Positions 15,603 through 22,277 of a DNA stretch of 22,277 nt are shown here, one piece after another; position 1 is the stretch's first letter, and every line of letters starts with the position of its first letter. Under the pieces are notes generated by a model that was not told where the DNA came from, did not search any database, and saw nothing but the letters and a program-made list of their open reading frames with translations. Where the stretch lies: contig CAJYBQ010000008.1 in the NCBI GenBank assembly GCA_913064755.1, forward strand, positions 1-22,277, written 5' to 3'. The DNA comes from an uncultured Alphaproteobacteria bacterium (GTDB taxonomy: Bacteria; Pseudomonadota; Alphaproteobacteria; Minwuiales; Minwuiaceae). The position numbers were made by a program, and so were the translations under genes.

Positions 15603-16422
15603 AGTTTGCGGCCGCGTCTTCCGCTTCCTGCTTCTCGCGCCGCTTCTTCTCGACGAAGACCGCGCAGAAGATCGATATCTCGTAGAGAATGATGATCGGG
15701 ATGGCGAGCGTCAGCTGGCTGATCGGGTCCGGCGGCGTCACGATAGCCGCAACCACGAACACGCCGACAATCGCGTATTTCCGCTTTGCCCGCAGGCCGG
15801 TCGACGTTGCCAGGCCGACCTTGGCCAGCAGTGTCAGCAGCACCGGCAGCTGGAAGCAGAGACCGAAGGCGAAGATCAGCTTCATCACCAGGCTGAGGTA
15901 CTCGTTGACCTTCGGCTCGAGCTGGATCGCCAGTTCACCGTCGGAGCCAACGGTCTCGAACGACAGGAAGAATTCCCACGCCAGCGGCATGACAAGGAAG
16001 TAGACCATGCTGCCACCGATGATGAACAGGATCGGTGTCGCGATCAGGAACGGCAGGAACGCGCCCTTCTCGTTCTCGTACAGGCCCGGCGCGACGAACA
16101 TGTAGATCTGTGACGCGATGATCGGGAATGCCAGGATGAACGCGGCCCAGAATGCCACCTTGATATAGGTGAAGAAGGCTTCGTGCAGCGCCGTGAAGAT
16201 CATCCTGCGACTGGAATCCTCTCCCAGCACGTCGACCAGCGGCTGCATCAGCACCCCGTAGATGTCGGCCGCGAAGATGTAGCAGAAAATGAAGGCAACG
16301 AAGATCGCGGCGACCGAATAGACCAGCCTGTTGCGAAGTTCCATCAGGTGAACGAGCAAGGGCTGCTTGGCATCCTCGACAGCGTCTTCGTCCGGACCAC
16401 CGATCTTGGCGCTGTCGGTCAT
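15601..16422 (-). CDS. tatC: Sec-independent protein translocase subunit TatC
   Basis: TatC is the receptor core of the twin-arginine translocase and, with TatB, recognises RR signal peptides of folded proteins. The 273 residues contain six predicted membrane segments. Conserved TatC features visible are LLVHLMELRNRL before the first helix, FFTYIKVAFWAAFILAFPIIASQIYMFVAPGL with the conserved Pro and aromatic residues, the YENEK loop glutamate, and TPPDPISQL between the last helices. The N- and C-termini are charged and cytoplasmic. The ATG overlaps the tatB stop (ATGA), so the two are translationally coupled. Confidence 0.98.
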   Translation of the reverse strand: MTDSAKIGGPDEDAVEDAKQPLLVHLMELRNRLVYSVAAIFVAFIFCYIFAADIYGVLMQPLVDVLGEDSSRRMIFTALHEAFFTYIKVAFWAAFILAFPIIASQIYMFVAPGLYENEKGAFLPFLIATPILFIIGGSMVYFLVMPLAWEFFLSFETVGSDGELAIQLEPKVNEYLSLVMKLIFAFGLCFQLPVLLTLLAKVGLATSTGLRAKRKYAIVGVFVVAAIVTPPDPISQLTLAIPIIILYEISIFCAVFVEKKRREKQEAEDAAAN

Positions 16423-16928
16423 GCTCCGTCACTCCGTTTCGCCGGTTCCGGCGTCGGCGCATCGGCTTCTGGCGTCGGCGGCGTGGCTTCGGGCGTCGGG
16501 GCTTCAGATGCCGGGGGTGTCGTGGTCCCGGGTGTCGGTGTCTCCGCAGGGGCTGCCGGCGCCTCGTTTTCCCACGCGGTCGTGTCGTCGTTCTCTGCCG
16601 CCGAGTCGCGCGGCGTGTCCGGCATGCCCTGTGGCTGGGACGGGTTCGGCTTCTTGTCCGGGTCGTCGAACAGGCCGTCGAGGCTGCCCGACGGGTCAAC
16701 CATGCTGTTCATTTCCGACGCGGCGTTCTTTGCCGCCTTCCTGACTTCATCCAGTTCTGTTTCCCGGGCCATGTCGTCGACCGTGCGCTGGAACTCGCGC
16801 GCAACGGACCGTGCCTTTCCCAGCCACTGGGTGACCGTTCGAAAGACGACTGGCAGTTCCTTGGGACCAAAAATGAGGATGGTCAGAATGCCGATGACCA
16901 GCAGTTCCGTCCAGCCGAGATCAAGCAT
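16419..16928 (-). CDS. tatB: Sec-independent protein translocase subunit TatB
   Basis: The 169 residues open MLDLGWTELLVIGILTILIFGPKELP, a membrane helix with the conserved Glu at position 8 and the FGPKELP hinge. An amphipathic helix rich in Arg/Lys and Glu follows to about residue 80. The length and Glu8 separate it from TatA. The last roughly 50 residues are a low-complexity Pro/Thr/Ala/Glu tail with repeated TPEA/APTPE units, probably disordered. It forms the TatBC signal-peptide receptor with the next gene. It starts 108 nt after the tatA stop, and a strong hairpin lies in that gap. Confidence 0.96.
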   Translation of the reverse strand: MLDLGWTELLVIGILTILIFGPKELPVVFRTVTQWLGKARSVAREFQRTVDDMARETELDEVRKAAKNAASEMNSMVDPSGSLDGLFDDPDKKPNPSQPQGMPDTPRDSAAENDDTTAWENEAPAAPAETPTPGTTTPPASEAPTPEATPPTPEADAPTPEPAKRSDGA

Positions 16929-16975
16929 GCGTGCCGCCCAACCGTAGGTTCATGGTTGCGATAACATCGAAGGAC

Positions 16976-17007
16976 CTGCCCCCGGTCCGGGTGGACCGAC
17001 GGGGCAG
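16976..17007 (-). promoter_or_regulatory. Strong hairpin in the tatA-tatB gap
   Basis: CTGCCCC (16976-16982) plus CGGTCC (16983-16988) pair with GGACCG (16993-16998) and GGGGCAG (17001-17007). That is 13 base pairs with a 2-nt bulge and a 4-nt loop. It sits between tatA and tatB within one operon and is not followed by a T-run. It is best read as a partial terminator or 3' stabiliser that keeps TatA in excess over TatB and TatC, which is the known stoichiometry. The role is inference. Confidence 0.55.
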
Positions 17008-17036
17008 AACAGCGCGGGCGCGGGTCAGCCCGTCAA

Positions 17037-17249
17037 TCAGCCCTGTGCGGCCTTGTCCTTCTCTTCGACGGACTTTGCCTGCGTGGCGTCGCCACCGGCA
17101 GCACCGTCTTCATCCTTCATGCCCTTGCGGAAGCTCTTGATGCCGCCTGCCAGGTCACCGGCCAGGCGAGAGATCTTGCCACCACCACCGAACAGGATGA
17201 GCACGACCGCCAGCACGATGATCCAGTGCCAGATGCTGAATGAACCCAT
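17037..17249 (-). CDS. tatA: Sec-independent protein translocase subunit TatA
   Basis: TatA forms the pore or membrane-thinning oligomer of the Tat system. The 70 residues show the typical short N-terminus MGSFSIWHW, a hydrophobic helix (IIVLAVVLILF), the FGGGGKI hinge, the amphipathic helix AGDLAGGIKSFRKGMKD with conserved Phe and Gly, and an acidic Gln/Lys-rich tail. GGGAG lies 7 nt before the ATG at 17249. It is the first tat gene, 71 nt downstream of an unrelated ABC ATPase on the same strand. A TATAAG-like -10 element overlaps that ATPase stop codon (about 17323) but lacks a clear -35. Confidence 0.97.
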   Translation of the reverse strand: MGSFSIWHWIIVLAVVLILFGGGGKISRLAGDLAGGIKSFRKGMKDEDGAAGGDATQAKSVEEKDKAAQG

Positions 17250-17320
17250 CGGGAATCTCCCTTGAATTGAAGTGTCACAGCCCCCGACCCGTCCGGACCG
17301 GAGAACCTTTCATGTGGACC

Positions 17321-18412
17321 TTATAGGCCATCCATACCAGATGGGAACAGGATTACACGTTCGGGATCGATTGCCACGTTCACCTGCGCCCCGATGGCCG
17401 GCGGGCGACTGGTGGTGCGGGCACGCAGCGCTGGCACCCCGGACCCGGTCAGCTGCACCCGCCAATAGGGGCCGATCAGCCTGACATCCGCGACGGTCAT
17501 CCGCGTGACGGGCCATGCGTCGGTGTGGCCGTTACCGCCGGCGGATGATCCCGCGGTCGATCCCGCGCCTGCCTCCACGCCCAGGCGCACGCCCTCCGGC
17601 CGGATCAGCATGTCCAGCGGCCCGGACTGCACGCCCGGCGGCTGCGGCAACACGCCCAGCGCGCAGGTGATGCGATCCCCCTCTGCCACGGCGGGCAGTT
17701 CGTTCACCGCGCCGAAGAACGTGGCCATGAAACGGTTCGCGGGCTTCAGGTAGACATCCTGTGCCGGACCGAACTGGACCAGCCGACCGGCCTGCATCAC
17801 CGCGATGCGGTCGGCCATCCGCATGGCCTCTTCCGGATCGTGGGTCACCAGCATCACGGTTGCCCCCAGCCGCTTCAGCAGGGCCAGGGTCTCGTCGCGC
17901 ACGGCGTTGCGCAGGGTGACGTCCAGGTTGGCGAAGGGTTCGTCCATCAGCATCAGGCCCGGTGCCGGGGCCAGGGCGCGGGCCAGTGCCACGCGCTGCT
18001 GTTCCCCGCCCGAAAGCTGGTGCGGAAACACGTGGGCGCGGTCCGACAGCCCGACACGCGCCAGCACCTCCGCCACGCGGGTGTCACGGGCATCGCCCTT
18101 CAGGCCGAAGCCGACATTGCCCGCAACGCTCAGGTGCGGGAACAGCGCGTAGTCCTGGAACACCATGCCGATGCGCCGGGCCTCGGGTGGCACGCTCAGC
18201 CCCGGCGTCGCGACCGGCTTGCCGTTGATGCCGATCTGCCCGGCCTGCAGGGTCTCCAGCCCTGCCGCCAGGCGCAGGCTGGTGGTCTTGCCGCAGCCGG
18301 ACGGCCCCAGCAGGCAGACGATCTCCCCCTCCGCCACGTCCAGGGACAGGTCATCGACGGCCCGGAAATCACCGAACCTGTGGCTTACGTTCTGGAATGA
18401 TAATGCGGTCAC
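17321..18412 (-). CDS. FbpC/PotA-type ABC transporter ATP-binding protein
   Basis: This 363-residue importer ATPase is of the CUT1/Fe(III)-spermidine class. The nucleotide-binding domain has Walker A GPSGCGKTT (36-44), Q-loop Q86 (MVFQDYALFPHLSV), signature LSGGEQQR (133-140), Walker B LMLMDEP (153-159) and H191. A C-terminal TOBE region (about 240-363) contains LDMLIRPEGVRL. FQDYALFPHL and TOBE together favour iron(III), thiosulfate/sulfate or polyamine uptake; I lean to FbpC-like. No permease or binding protein is adjacent, so the partner proteins must be encoded elsewhere. The start is GTG at 18412 with GGGGA just upstream. It lies upstream of tatA on the same strand. Confidence 0.88.
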   Translation of the reverse strand: MTALSFQNVSHRFGDFRAVDDLSLDVAEGEIVCLLGPSGCGKTTSLRLAAGLETLQAGQIGINGKPVATPGLSVPPEARRIGMVFQDYALFPHLSVAGNVGFGLKGDARDTRVAEVLARVGLSDRAHVFPHQLSGGEQQRVALARALAPAPGLMLMDEPFANLDVTLRNAVRDETLALLKRLGATVMLVTHDPEEAMRMADRIAVMQAGRLVQFGPAQDVYLKPANRFMATFFGAVNELPAVAEGDRITCALGVLPQPPGVQSGPLDMLIRPEGVRLGVEAGAGSTAGSSAGGNGHTDAWPVTRMTVADVRLIGPYWRVQLTGSGVPALRARTTSRPPAIGAQVNVAIDPERVILFPSGMDGL

Positions 18413-18446
18413 GATGTCCCCGGCCCGACGTGCATCCGTTCCTGAT

Positions 18447-18460
18447 AGTCGCTCGCGACT
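18447..18460. repeat. Short perfect inverted repeat upstream of the leuA promoter
   Basis: AGTCGC-TC-GCGACT is a perfect 6-2-6 palindrome in the gap between the divergent ABC ATPase and leuA units, about 43 bp upstream of the leuA -35. It could be an operator for either unit. No regulator can be named and it may be chance. Confidence 0.3.
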
Positions 18461-18502
18461 GGGATGCCAAGCAGATCAGGCCCGTAAGCGGCGATTTGGT
18501 AA

Positions 18503-18531
18503 TTGACCGTTAACCACCGGCTGGCTAACCT
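18503..18531 (+). promoter_or_regulatory. Candidate sigma-70 promoter of the leu leader/leuA unit
   Basis: TTGACC (18503-18508) matches the -35 consensus at five of six positions. TAACCT (18526-18531) is a weak -10, with a 17-bp spacer. Transcription would begin at about 18537-18539, which coincides with the ATG of the leader peptide at 18539. Confidence 0.5.
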
Positions 18532-18538
18532 TTGCCGC

Positions 18539-18601
18539 ATGAACGCACCGGCCCGCCATATCCTACCTGGCCTCGCCCTAGGTATCCCGGCTCTCAGCTA
18601 G
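18539..18601 (+). CDS. Leucine-rich leader peptide of leuA (leaderless)
   Basis: A 20-codon reading frame ends in HILPGLALGIPALS and TAG. Four of its 20 codons are leucine, and two of these are CTA, a codon hardly used in the GC-rich genes nearby (CTG dominates). There is no ribosome site upstream, and the predicted transcription start falls on or next to the ATG, so it should be translated as a leaderless message. A hairpin overlaps its last codons and stop. It sits 178 nt upstream of the leuA start. The leucine content and position fit ribosome-mediated attenuation: stalling at Leu codons when charged tRNA-Leu is scarce. This is the short reading frame gene callers usually miss. Confidence 0.65.
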   Translation: MNAPARHILPGLALGIPALS

Positions 18602-18653
18602 AGTCGGGTTAAGCCTCGTTGCGTCGAGTCCGGATTTCCGGTCTCCCCCTTTT
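18586..18653 (+). promoter_or_regulatory. leuA transcription attenuator
   Basis: Three hairpins can form in order. A pause hairpin pairs CCCGGCTCT (18586-18594) with AGAGTCGGG (18600-18608), nine pairs including one G-U, and covers the end of the leader frame. A small stem pairs CTCG (18615-18618) with CGAG (18625-18628). A terminator pairs GAGTCCGG (18626-18633) with CCGGTCTC (18638-18645) with one mismatch and is followed by CCCC and TTTT (18650-18653). The second and third share bases 18626-18628 and exclude each other. Terminator strength is modest because the T-run is only four. Confidence 0.5.
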
Positions 18654-18778
18654 CATAACCAGACATTCAATCGACCCGTGATCGTTGTTCATTGTCCCGT
18701 ATCCGCATGGCGGGTGCCTGGCAGCAACATCGGGTTGGACCAGAAACAAGCTGCGTACAGCAATCGGAGACCAGGTTC

Positions 18779-20467
18779 ATGACCAGCATGCCGAATACCC
18801 ACAAGTACCGCCCCTTCCCGCAGATCGACCTGCCTGACCGGCAGTGGCCGACCAGGACCATCGACAAGGCACCGATCTGGTGCTCGGTGGACCTGCGCGA
18901 TGGCAACCAGGCGCTGATCGAGCCCATGAACGGCGACAAGAAACTGCGTTTCTTCCGCCATTTGCTGGCCGTCGGCTTCAAGGAGATCGAGGTCGGGTTT
19001 CCCGCTGCCTCCGACACGGACTTCGACTTCGTCCGCCACATCATCGAGAAGAACCTGATCCCCGACGACGTGACCATCCAGGTCCTGACCCAGGCGCGCG
19101 ACCACTTGATCGAGCGTACGTTCGAGGCCGTGAAGGGCGCGAAGAACGTCATCATCCATCTCTACAACTCGACCTCCACCGTGCAGCGCCGGGTGGTCTT
19201 CGGGCTGGAGAAGGACGGCATCACGGAAATCGCGGTCGAGGGCGCCAGGAAGGTGAAGAGCCTGATCCCGACGCTGGAAGGCCAGAACGTCCGCATCGAG
19301 TACAGCCCCGAGAGCTTCACCGGAACGGAACTGGAATATGCCCGCGACGTCTGTCACGCGGTCATGGACGTGTTCGAGCCGACCCCGGAGAACCCGATCA
19401 TCATCAACCTGCCGGCGACGGTGGAGATGGCGTCACCCAACTATTACGCCGACCAGATCGAATGGATGCACCGCAACCTGCGCGACCGGGATTCGGTGAT
19501 CCTCAGCCTGCATCCGCACAACGATCGCGGCACCGCGGTCGCGGCGACGGAACTGGGTGTCATGGCCGGGGCCGACCGGATCGAGGGCACGCTGTTCGGC
19601 AACGGGGAGCGGACAGGCAACGTGGATCTCGTCACCCTGGCACTGAACATGTTCACGCAAGGTGTTGATCCGCAACTGGACTTCACCAACATCACCGAAT
19701 CGATCGCGGTTGCGGAGCACTGCAACCAGTTGCCCGTGCACCAGCGCCACCCCTATGCGGGGGAACTGGCCTATACCGCGTTCTCCGGCTCGCACCAGGA
19801 CGCGATCAAGAAGGGCATGACCTCGGTCCGCAGTTCCAATGACGGCCTGTGGGAAGTGCCCTACCTGCCCATCGATCCGATGGATGTCGGACGCGCCTAC
19901 GAAGGGATCATTCGCGTCAACAGCCAGTCCGGCAAGGGTGGTGTCGCCTACATCATGGAGAACGACTTCGGCATCGAACTGCCGCGCCTGTTGCAGGTGG
20001 AATTCAGCCAGGTGGTGCAGAAGATCACGGACAGTTCCGGCAAGGAAATGATGTCTGACGACATCTTCCAGACGTTCGAGCAGACCTACCTGGAGACCGA
20101 CAGCCCGTTTTGCCTGGAATCCTACAAGGTCGCGTCGTCGGACACGACGGAAGGCAATTCGATCGTCAACGCCGTGGTCCGCCACGGTGGCGAGTCCGTG
20201 GCAATCTCGGGGGAAGGCAATGGCCCGATAAGCGCCTTCTTCACGGGCGCGAAGGAGAAGTTCGGCATCAACGCCAACCTGACCGATTACCGCGAGCACG
20301 CCATCCATGCCAGCGAACGCGGTTCGCGCACCCGCGCGGTCTGCTTCATCCGCCTGGCGAATGCCCATGGCGAGCAGCGGTTCGGCGTCGGCATCGACGA
20401 GAACACCACCACCGCGTCGATGAAGGCCATCGTGTCGGCATTGAACCGTCTGACCGAAACCGTCTGA
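18779..20467 (+). CDS. leuA: 2-isopropylmalate synthase
   Basis: LeuA condenses acetyl-CoA with 2-oxoisovalerate in the first committed step of leucine synthesis. The 562 residues begin MTSMPNTHKYRPFPQIDLPD, the opening typical of the long (type 2) isoform. They continue with the catalytic SVDLRDGNQALIEPM, the divalent-metal motif SLHPHNDRGTA and the GNGERTGNVDLVTLALNMF segment. They end with a C-terminal allosteric LeuA-dimer domain (about 430-562), where leucine feedback binds. The ATG at 18779 is preceded by GGAGA at a good distance; an ATG at 18788 is possible. Upstream in-frame starts would run into the attenuator region. No other leu gene is adjacent, and a strong hairpin follows the stop. 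Confidence 0.97.
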   Translation: MTSMPNTHKYRPFPQIDLPDRQWPTRTIDKAPIWCSVDLRDGNQALIEPMNGDKKLRFFRHLLAVGFKEIEVGFPAASDTDFDFVRHIIEKNLIPDDVTIQVLTQARDHLIERTFEAVKGAKNVIIHLYNSTSTVQRRVVFGLEKDGITEIAVEGARKVKSLIPTLEGQNVRIEYSPESFTGTELEYARDVCHAVMDVFEPTPENPIIINLPATVEMASPNYYADQIEWMHRNLRDRDSVILSLHPHNDRGTAVAATELGVMAGADRIEGTLFGNGERTGNVDLVTLALNMFTQGVDPQLDFTNITESIAVAEHCNQLPVHQRHPYAGELAYTAFSGSHQDAIKKGMTSVRSSNDGLWEVPYLPIDPMDVGRAYEGIIRVNSQSGKGGVAYIMENDFGIELPRLLQVEFSQVVQKITDSSGKEMMSDDIFQTFEQTYLETDSPFCLESYKVASSDTTEGNSIVNAVVRHGGESVAISGEGNGPISAFFTGAKEKFGINANLTDYREHAIHASERGSRTRAVCFIRLANAHGEQRFGVGIDENTTTASMKAIVSALNRLTETV

Positions 20468-20484
20468 TGACCATCCGAGACAGC

Positions 20485-20518
20485 CGGGCGCAGCACCACC
20501 ATCGCGGTGCTGCGCCCG
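20485..20518 (+). terminator. 13-bp hairpin after leuA
   Basis: CGGGCGCAGCACC (20485-20497) and GGTGCTGCGCCCG (20506-20518) form a perfect 13-bp stem with an 8-nt loop, 17 nt after the leuA stop. No T-run follows. The stem ends 10 nt before the ATG of the next gene, so it lies where a ribosome site would be expected and may affect translation of that gene as well as ending leuA transcription. Confidence 0.55.
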
Positions 20519-20528
20519 CGCCGTTCCC

Positions 20529-21866
20529 ATGACGACGCCCGACGCAACGTCCCGCACCGGCCCTGGCGCACACTGGTCGGCACGGCTGCCGTTCTTCTAT
20601 GGCTGGGTCATTGTCGGCATCGCCTTCGTGACGATGGCGGTCGGGGTCAGCGCACGCACCGGGTTCTCCCTGATGCTGTCTCCGCTGATCGGCGAATTCG
20701 GCTGGGACCGGGGCCTGGTTGCCGGTGCCTTTTCCTTCGGCTTCATGGTCTCGGCCGTGCTCAGCCCCCTCGTGGGCCGCGCCATGGACAGGTACGGCCC
20801 CCGTGTCGTCATCGAATGCGGGGTCGTGCTGCTGGCGGCCGGTCTGTTCCTCGCCCCGCTGTTGCAGCAACCCTGGCAGCTCTACGCCACGCTTGGCGTG
20901 CTGGTCGGCGGCGGCGCCAACATGATGACCTTCACCGCGCAGTCCCTCTACCTGCCCAACTGGTTCGCCCGCCGCCGCGGACTGGCGATCTCCATCGCCT
21001 TCTCCGGCGTGGGGGTCGGCGCCATCATCATCCTGCCCTACATGCAGACCATCATCGAAGGCCAGGGCTGGCGCGAAGCCTGCTGGTTCATGGGCATCCT
21101 GGTCGTCGTGGTGGTGGCACCGCTGAACCTGCTCGTTCGCCTGCGCCCCGCCGACATCGGCGCCATCCCGGACGGCAAGCCCCTGCCCGTGAAGGCCGAC
21201 GGATCGGCAACCGCGTCCAATATCGTCGATACCGAATGGGCCGCGACCGAATGGACGGTGCGCACGGCCATGCGCACCGGCCGGTTCTGGTGGATCGCGG
21301 GTGGCTTCTTCTGCTCCACCTACGGCTGGTACGCGGTGCAGGTCCACCAGACCACATTCCTGATCGAAGCCGGGTTCGACCCCATCATGGCCGCCTGGGC
21401 GCTGGGCCTGGTCAGCATCGTTGCCATTCCCGGCCAGATCGGCCTGGGCGCCCTGTCGGATCGCGTCGGGCGGGAGATCGTCTGGTCGCTCGGCTGCCTG
21501 GGCTTCATCATCTGCTACGCGGCGCTGATCGTGCTGGAACACCAGCAATCCAGTTTCATCCTCTACGTCATGGTCATCGCACAGGGATGCCTCGGCTATG
21601 CCGTCACATCGGTGCTCGGCCCAATCGTGGCGGAGATATTCGAAGGGCCGCACTACGGCTCCATCTTCGGCATCCTGACCGTGGCGTTGATCGGTGGCGG
21701 TGCGGCGGGGCCCTGGGTTACCGGCATGACCCATGATGCGACAGGCAGCTCTGAACTCGCCTTCTACTTCGCCATCTGCCTCTGTATCGTGGGGATCATC
21801 GCCATCTGGATCGCGACCCCGCGCCAGGTCCGAATGGTGCCCGGCAAGATCGGAAGGGCAGCATGA
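20529..21866 (+). CDS. MFS transporter, monocarboxylate/oxalate-formate antiporter-like
   Basis: This 445-residue carrier has about 12 hydrophobic segments in two halves. The first helix begins FFYGWVIVGIAF, typical of the OFA/MCT branch of the major facilitator superfamily. The loop after helix 2 carries GRAMDRYGPR, and the second-half counterpart is GALSDRVGREIV, both the MFS D-R-x-G-R type signature. The central loop (about 210-245) is hydrophilic. The substrate is probably a small carboxylate but cannot be read from sequence. No ribosome site precedes the ATG at 20529; a perfect hairpin ends 10 nt before it. The last bases overlap the next gene by ATGA. Confidence 0.88.
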   Translation: MTTPDATSRTGPGAHWSARLPFFYGWVIVGIAFVTMAVGVSARTGFSLMLSPLIGEFGWDRGLVAGAFSFGFMVSAVLSPLVGRAMDRYGPRVVIECGVVLLAAGLFLAPLLQQPWQLYATLGVLVGGGANMMTFTAQSLYLPNWFARRRGLAISIAFSGVGVGAIIILPYMQTIIEGQGWREACWFMGILVVVVVAPLNLLVRLRPADIGAIPDGKPLPVKADGSATASNIVDTEWAATEWTVRTAMRTGRFWWIAGGFFCSTYGWYAVQVHQTTFLIEAGFDPIMAAWALGLVSIVAIPGQIGLGALSDRVGREIVWSLGCLGFIICYAALIVLEHQQSSFILYVMVIAQGCLGYAVTSVLGPIVAEIFEGPHYGSIFGILTVALIGGGAAGPWVTGMTHDATGSSELAFYFAICLCIVGIIAIWIATPRQVRMVPGKIGRAA

Positions 21867-22277
21867 AACAGGAAACCGGCACCAAAACCATCCACCGGGC
21901 CTCCGCCGCCGATATCCGCTTCCGGGAGGACTTCGCCGCCTTCCGGATCGATCCGGCGACGTTTCATCACCGCGAACACATCCGTCTCGCCTACAGCTAC
22001 CTGGTGAACCATGGTCCCGACGCGACCGCGGCCTTCGTGAAGGCGTCGATCACTGCCCTGCTTGCCCACATCGGCGTCGATCCGGCAGCGAAGTACCATG
22101 AGACAGTGACGCGTGCCTGGGTGCTGGCCGTGAACCACTTCATGCCTCGCGACCCGGTACCCGCAGTCTCCTCCGCTGCGTTCATCGACGCCCATCCGCG
22201 CCTGCCCGCCAACGACATCCTGCTGATTCACTACGCGCGCGGACCCCTGGTCTCCGACGCCGCTCGCGACAGCTCCA
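21863..22277 (+). CDS. Uncharacterised protein (3' end outside window)
   Basis: The ATG overlaps the MFS stop (ATGA) and GAAGGG lies just upstream, so it is coupled to the transporter. The 138 visible residues have no membrane segment or signal peptide. They contain FHHREHIRLAYSYLVNHG early and KYHETVTRAWVLAVNHF later, a spacing of His/Glu residues (HHREH, KYHET) that I have seen in conserved uncharacterised bacterial proteins and that could bind a metal. I cannot name a function. The reading frame is open to the window edge. Confidence 0.8.
   Translation, partial: MKQETGTKTIHRASAADIRFREDFAAFRIDPATFHHREHIRLAYSYLVNHGPDATAAFVKASITALLAHIGVDPAAKYHETVTRAWVLAVNHFMPRDPVPAVSSAAFIDAHPRLPANDILLIHYARGPLVSDAARDSS

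Noticed and set aside
20346..21734. Long open frames antisense to and in another frame of the MFS carrier
   Set aside because: Composition is His/Asp/Arg-rich with no membrane segments, while the carrier frame gives 12 hydrophobic segments and the family motifs.

Overview
The window is GC-rich, densely packed bacterial DNA. The lipid A/Kdo trio (MsbA-like exporter, WaaA, LpxK), a tatABC operon, a type-2-like LeuA preceded by a leucine-rich leader peptide, an adrenodoxin-type ferredoxin and several Lrp/HPt-type regulators all point to a Gram-negative alphaproteobacterium, plausibly of the Rhodospirillales type. That placement is inferred from gene style and has not been computed. Nothing looks like a prophage, insertion sequence or CRISPR array, and I saw no tRNA or rRNA.

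Layout. 1-1655: the 5' part of a homodimeric-type E1/transketolase (minus) diverges from an Lrp/AsnC regulator (plus), an arrangement like mdeB-mdeR of Pseudomonas putida. 1670-5527: a 1285-residue protein fusing a molybdopterin oxidoreductase to a long unassigned segment and a C-terminal NifU-type Fe-S domain. A near-consensus Fur-type box lies about 100 bp upstream of its start. 5826-7175: rimO. 7290-8847: a ferredoxin reductase/ferredoxin operon on the minus strand, separated from rimO by a large hairpin. 9113-13304: msbA-like exporter, waaA and lpxK as a tightly coupled operon. 13277-13872: a small metal-handling pair on the minus strand, MerT-like plus an 11-cysteine GDCCVxC protein whose 3' end overlaps lpxK. 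13938-15527: a secreted TM1410-type glycoside hydrolase-like protein divergent from a stand-alone HPt protein. 15601-18412: an orphan FbpC/PotA-type ATPase followed by tatA, tatB and tatC (all minus), with a strong hairpin between tatA and tatB. 18503-20467: promoter, apparently leaderless leader peptide, attenuator and leuA. 20529-22277: an MFS carrier translationally coupled to an unrecognised gene that runs off the window.

How the genes work together. The envelope genes form one pathway: LpxK phosphorylates the lipid A precursor, WaaA adds Kdo, and the MsbA-type transporter flips the product. The tat genes export folded, often cofactor-containing proteins, but the Mo-NifU fusion shows no twin-arginine signal and is probably cytoplasmic. 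leuA appears to be controlled by ribosome-mediated attenuation.

The most unusual items are the Mo-oxidoreductase/NifU fusion with its Fur-like upstream site, the leaderless leuA leader peptide, and the MerT/GDCCVxC pair.
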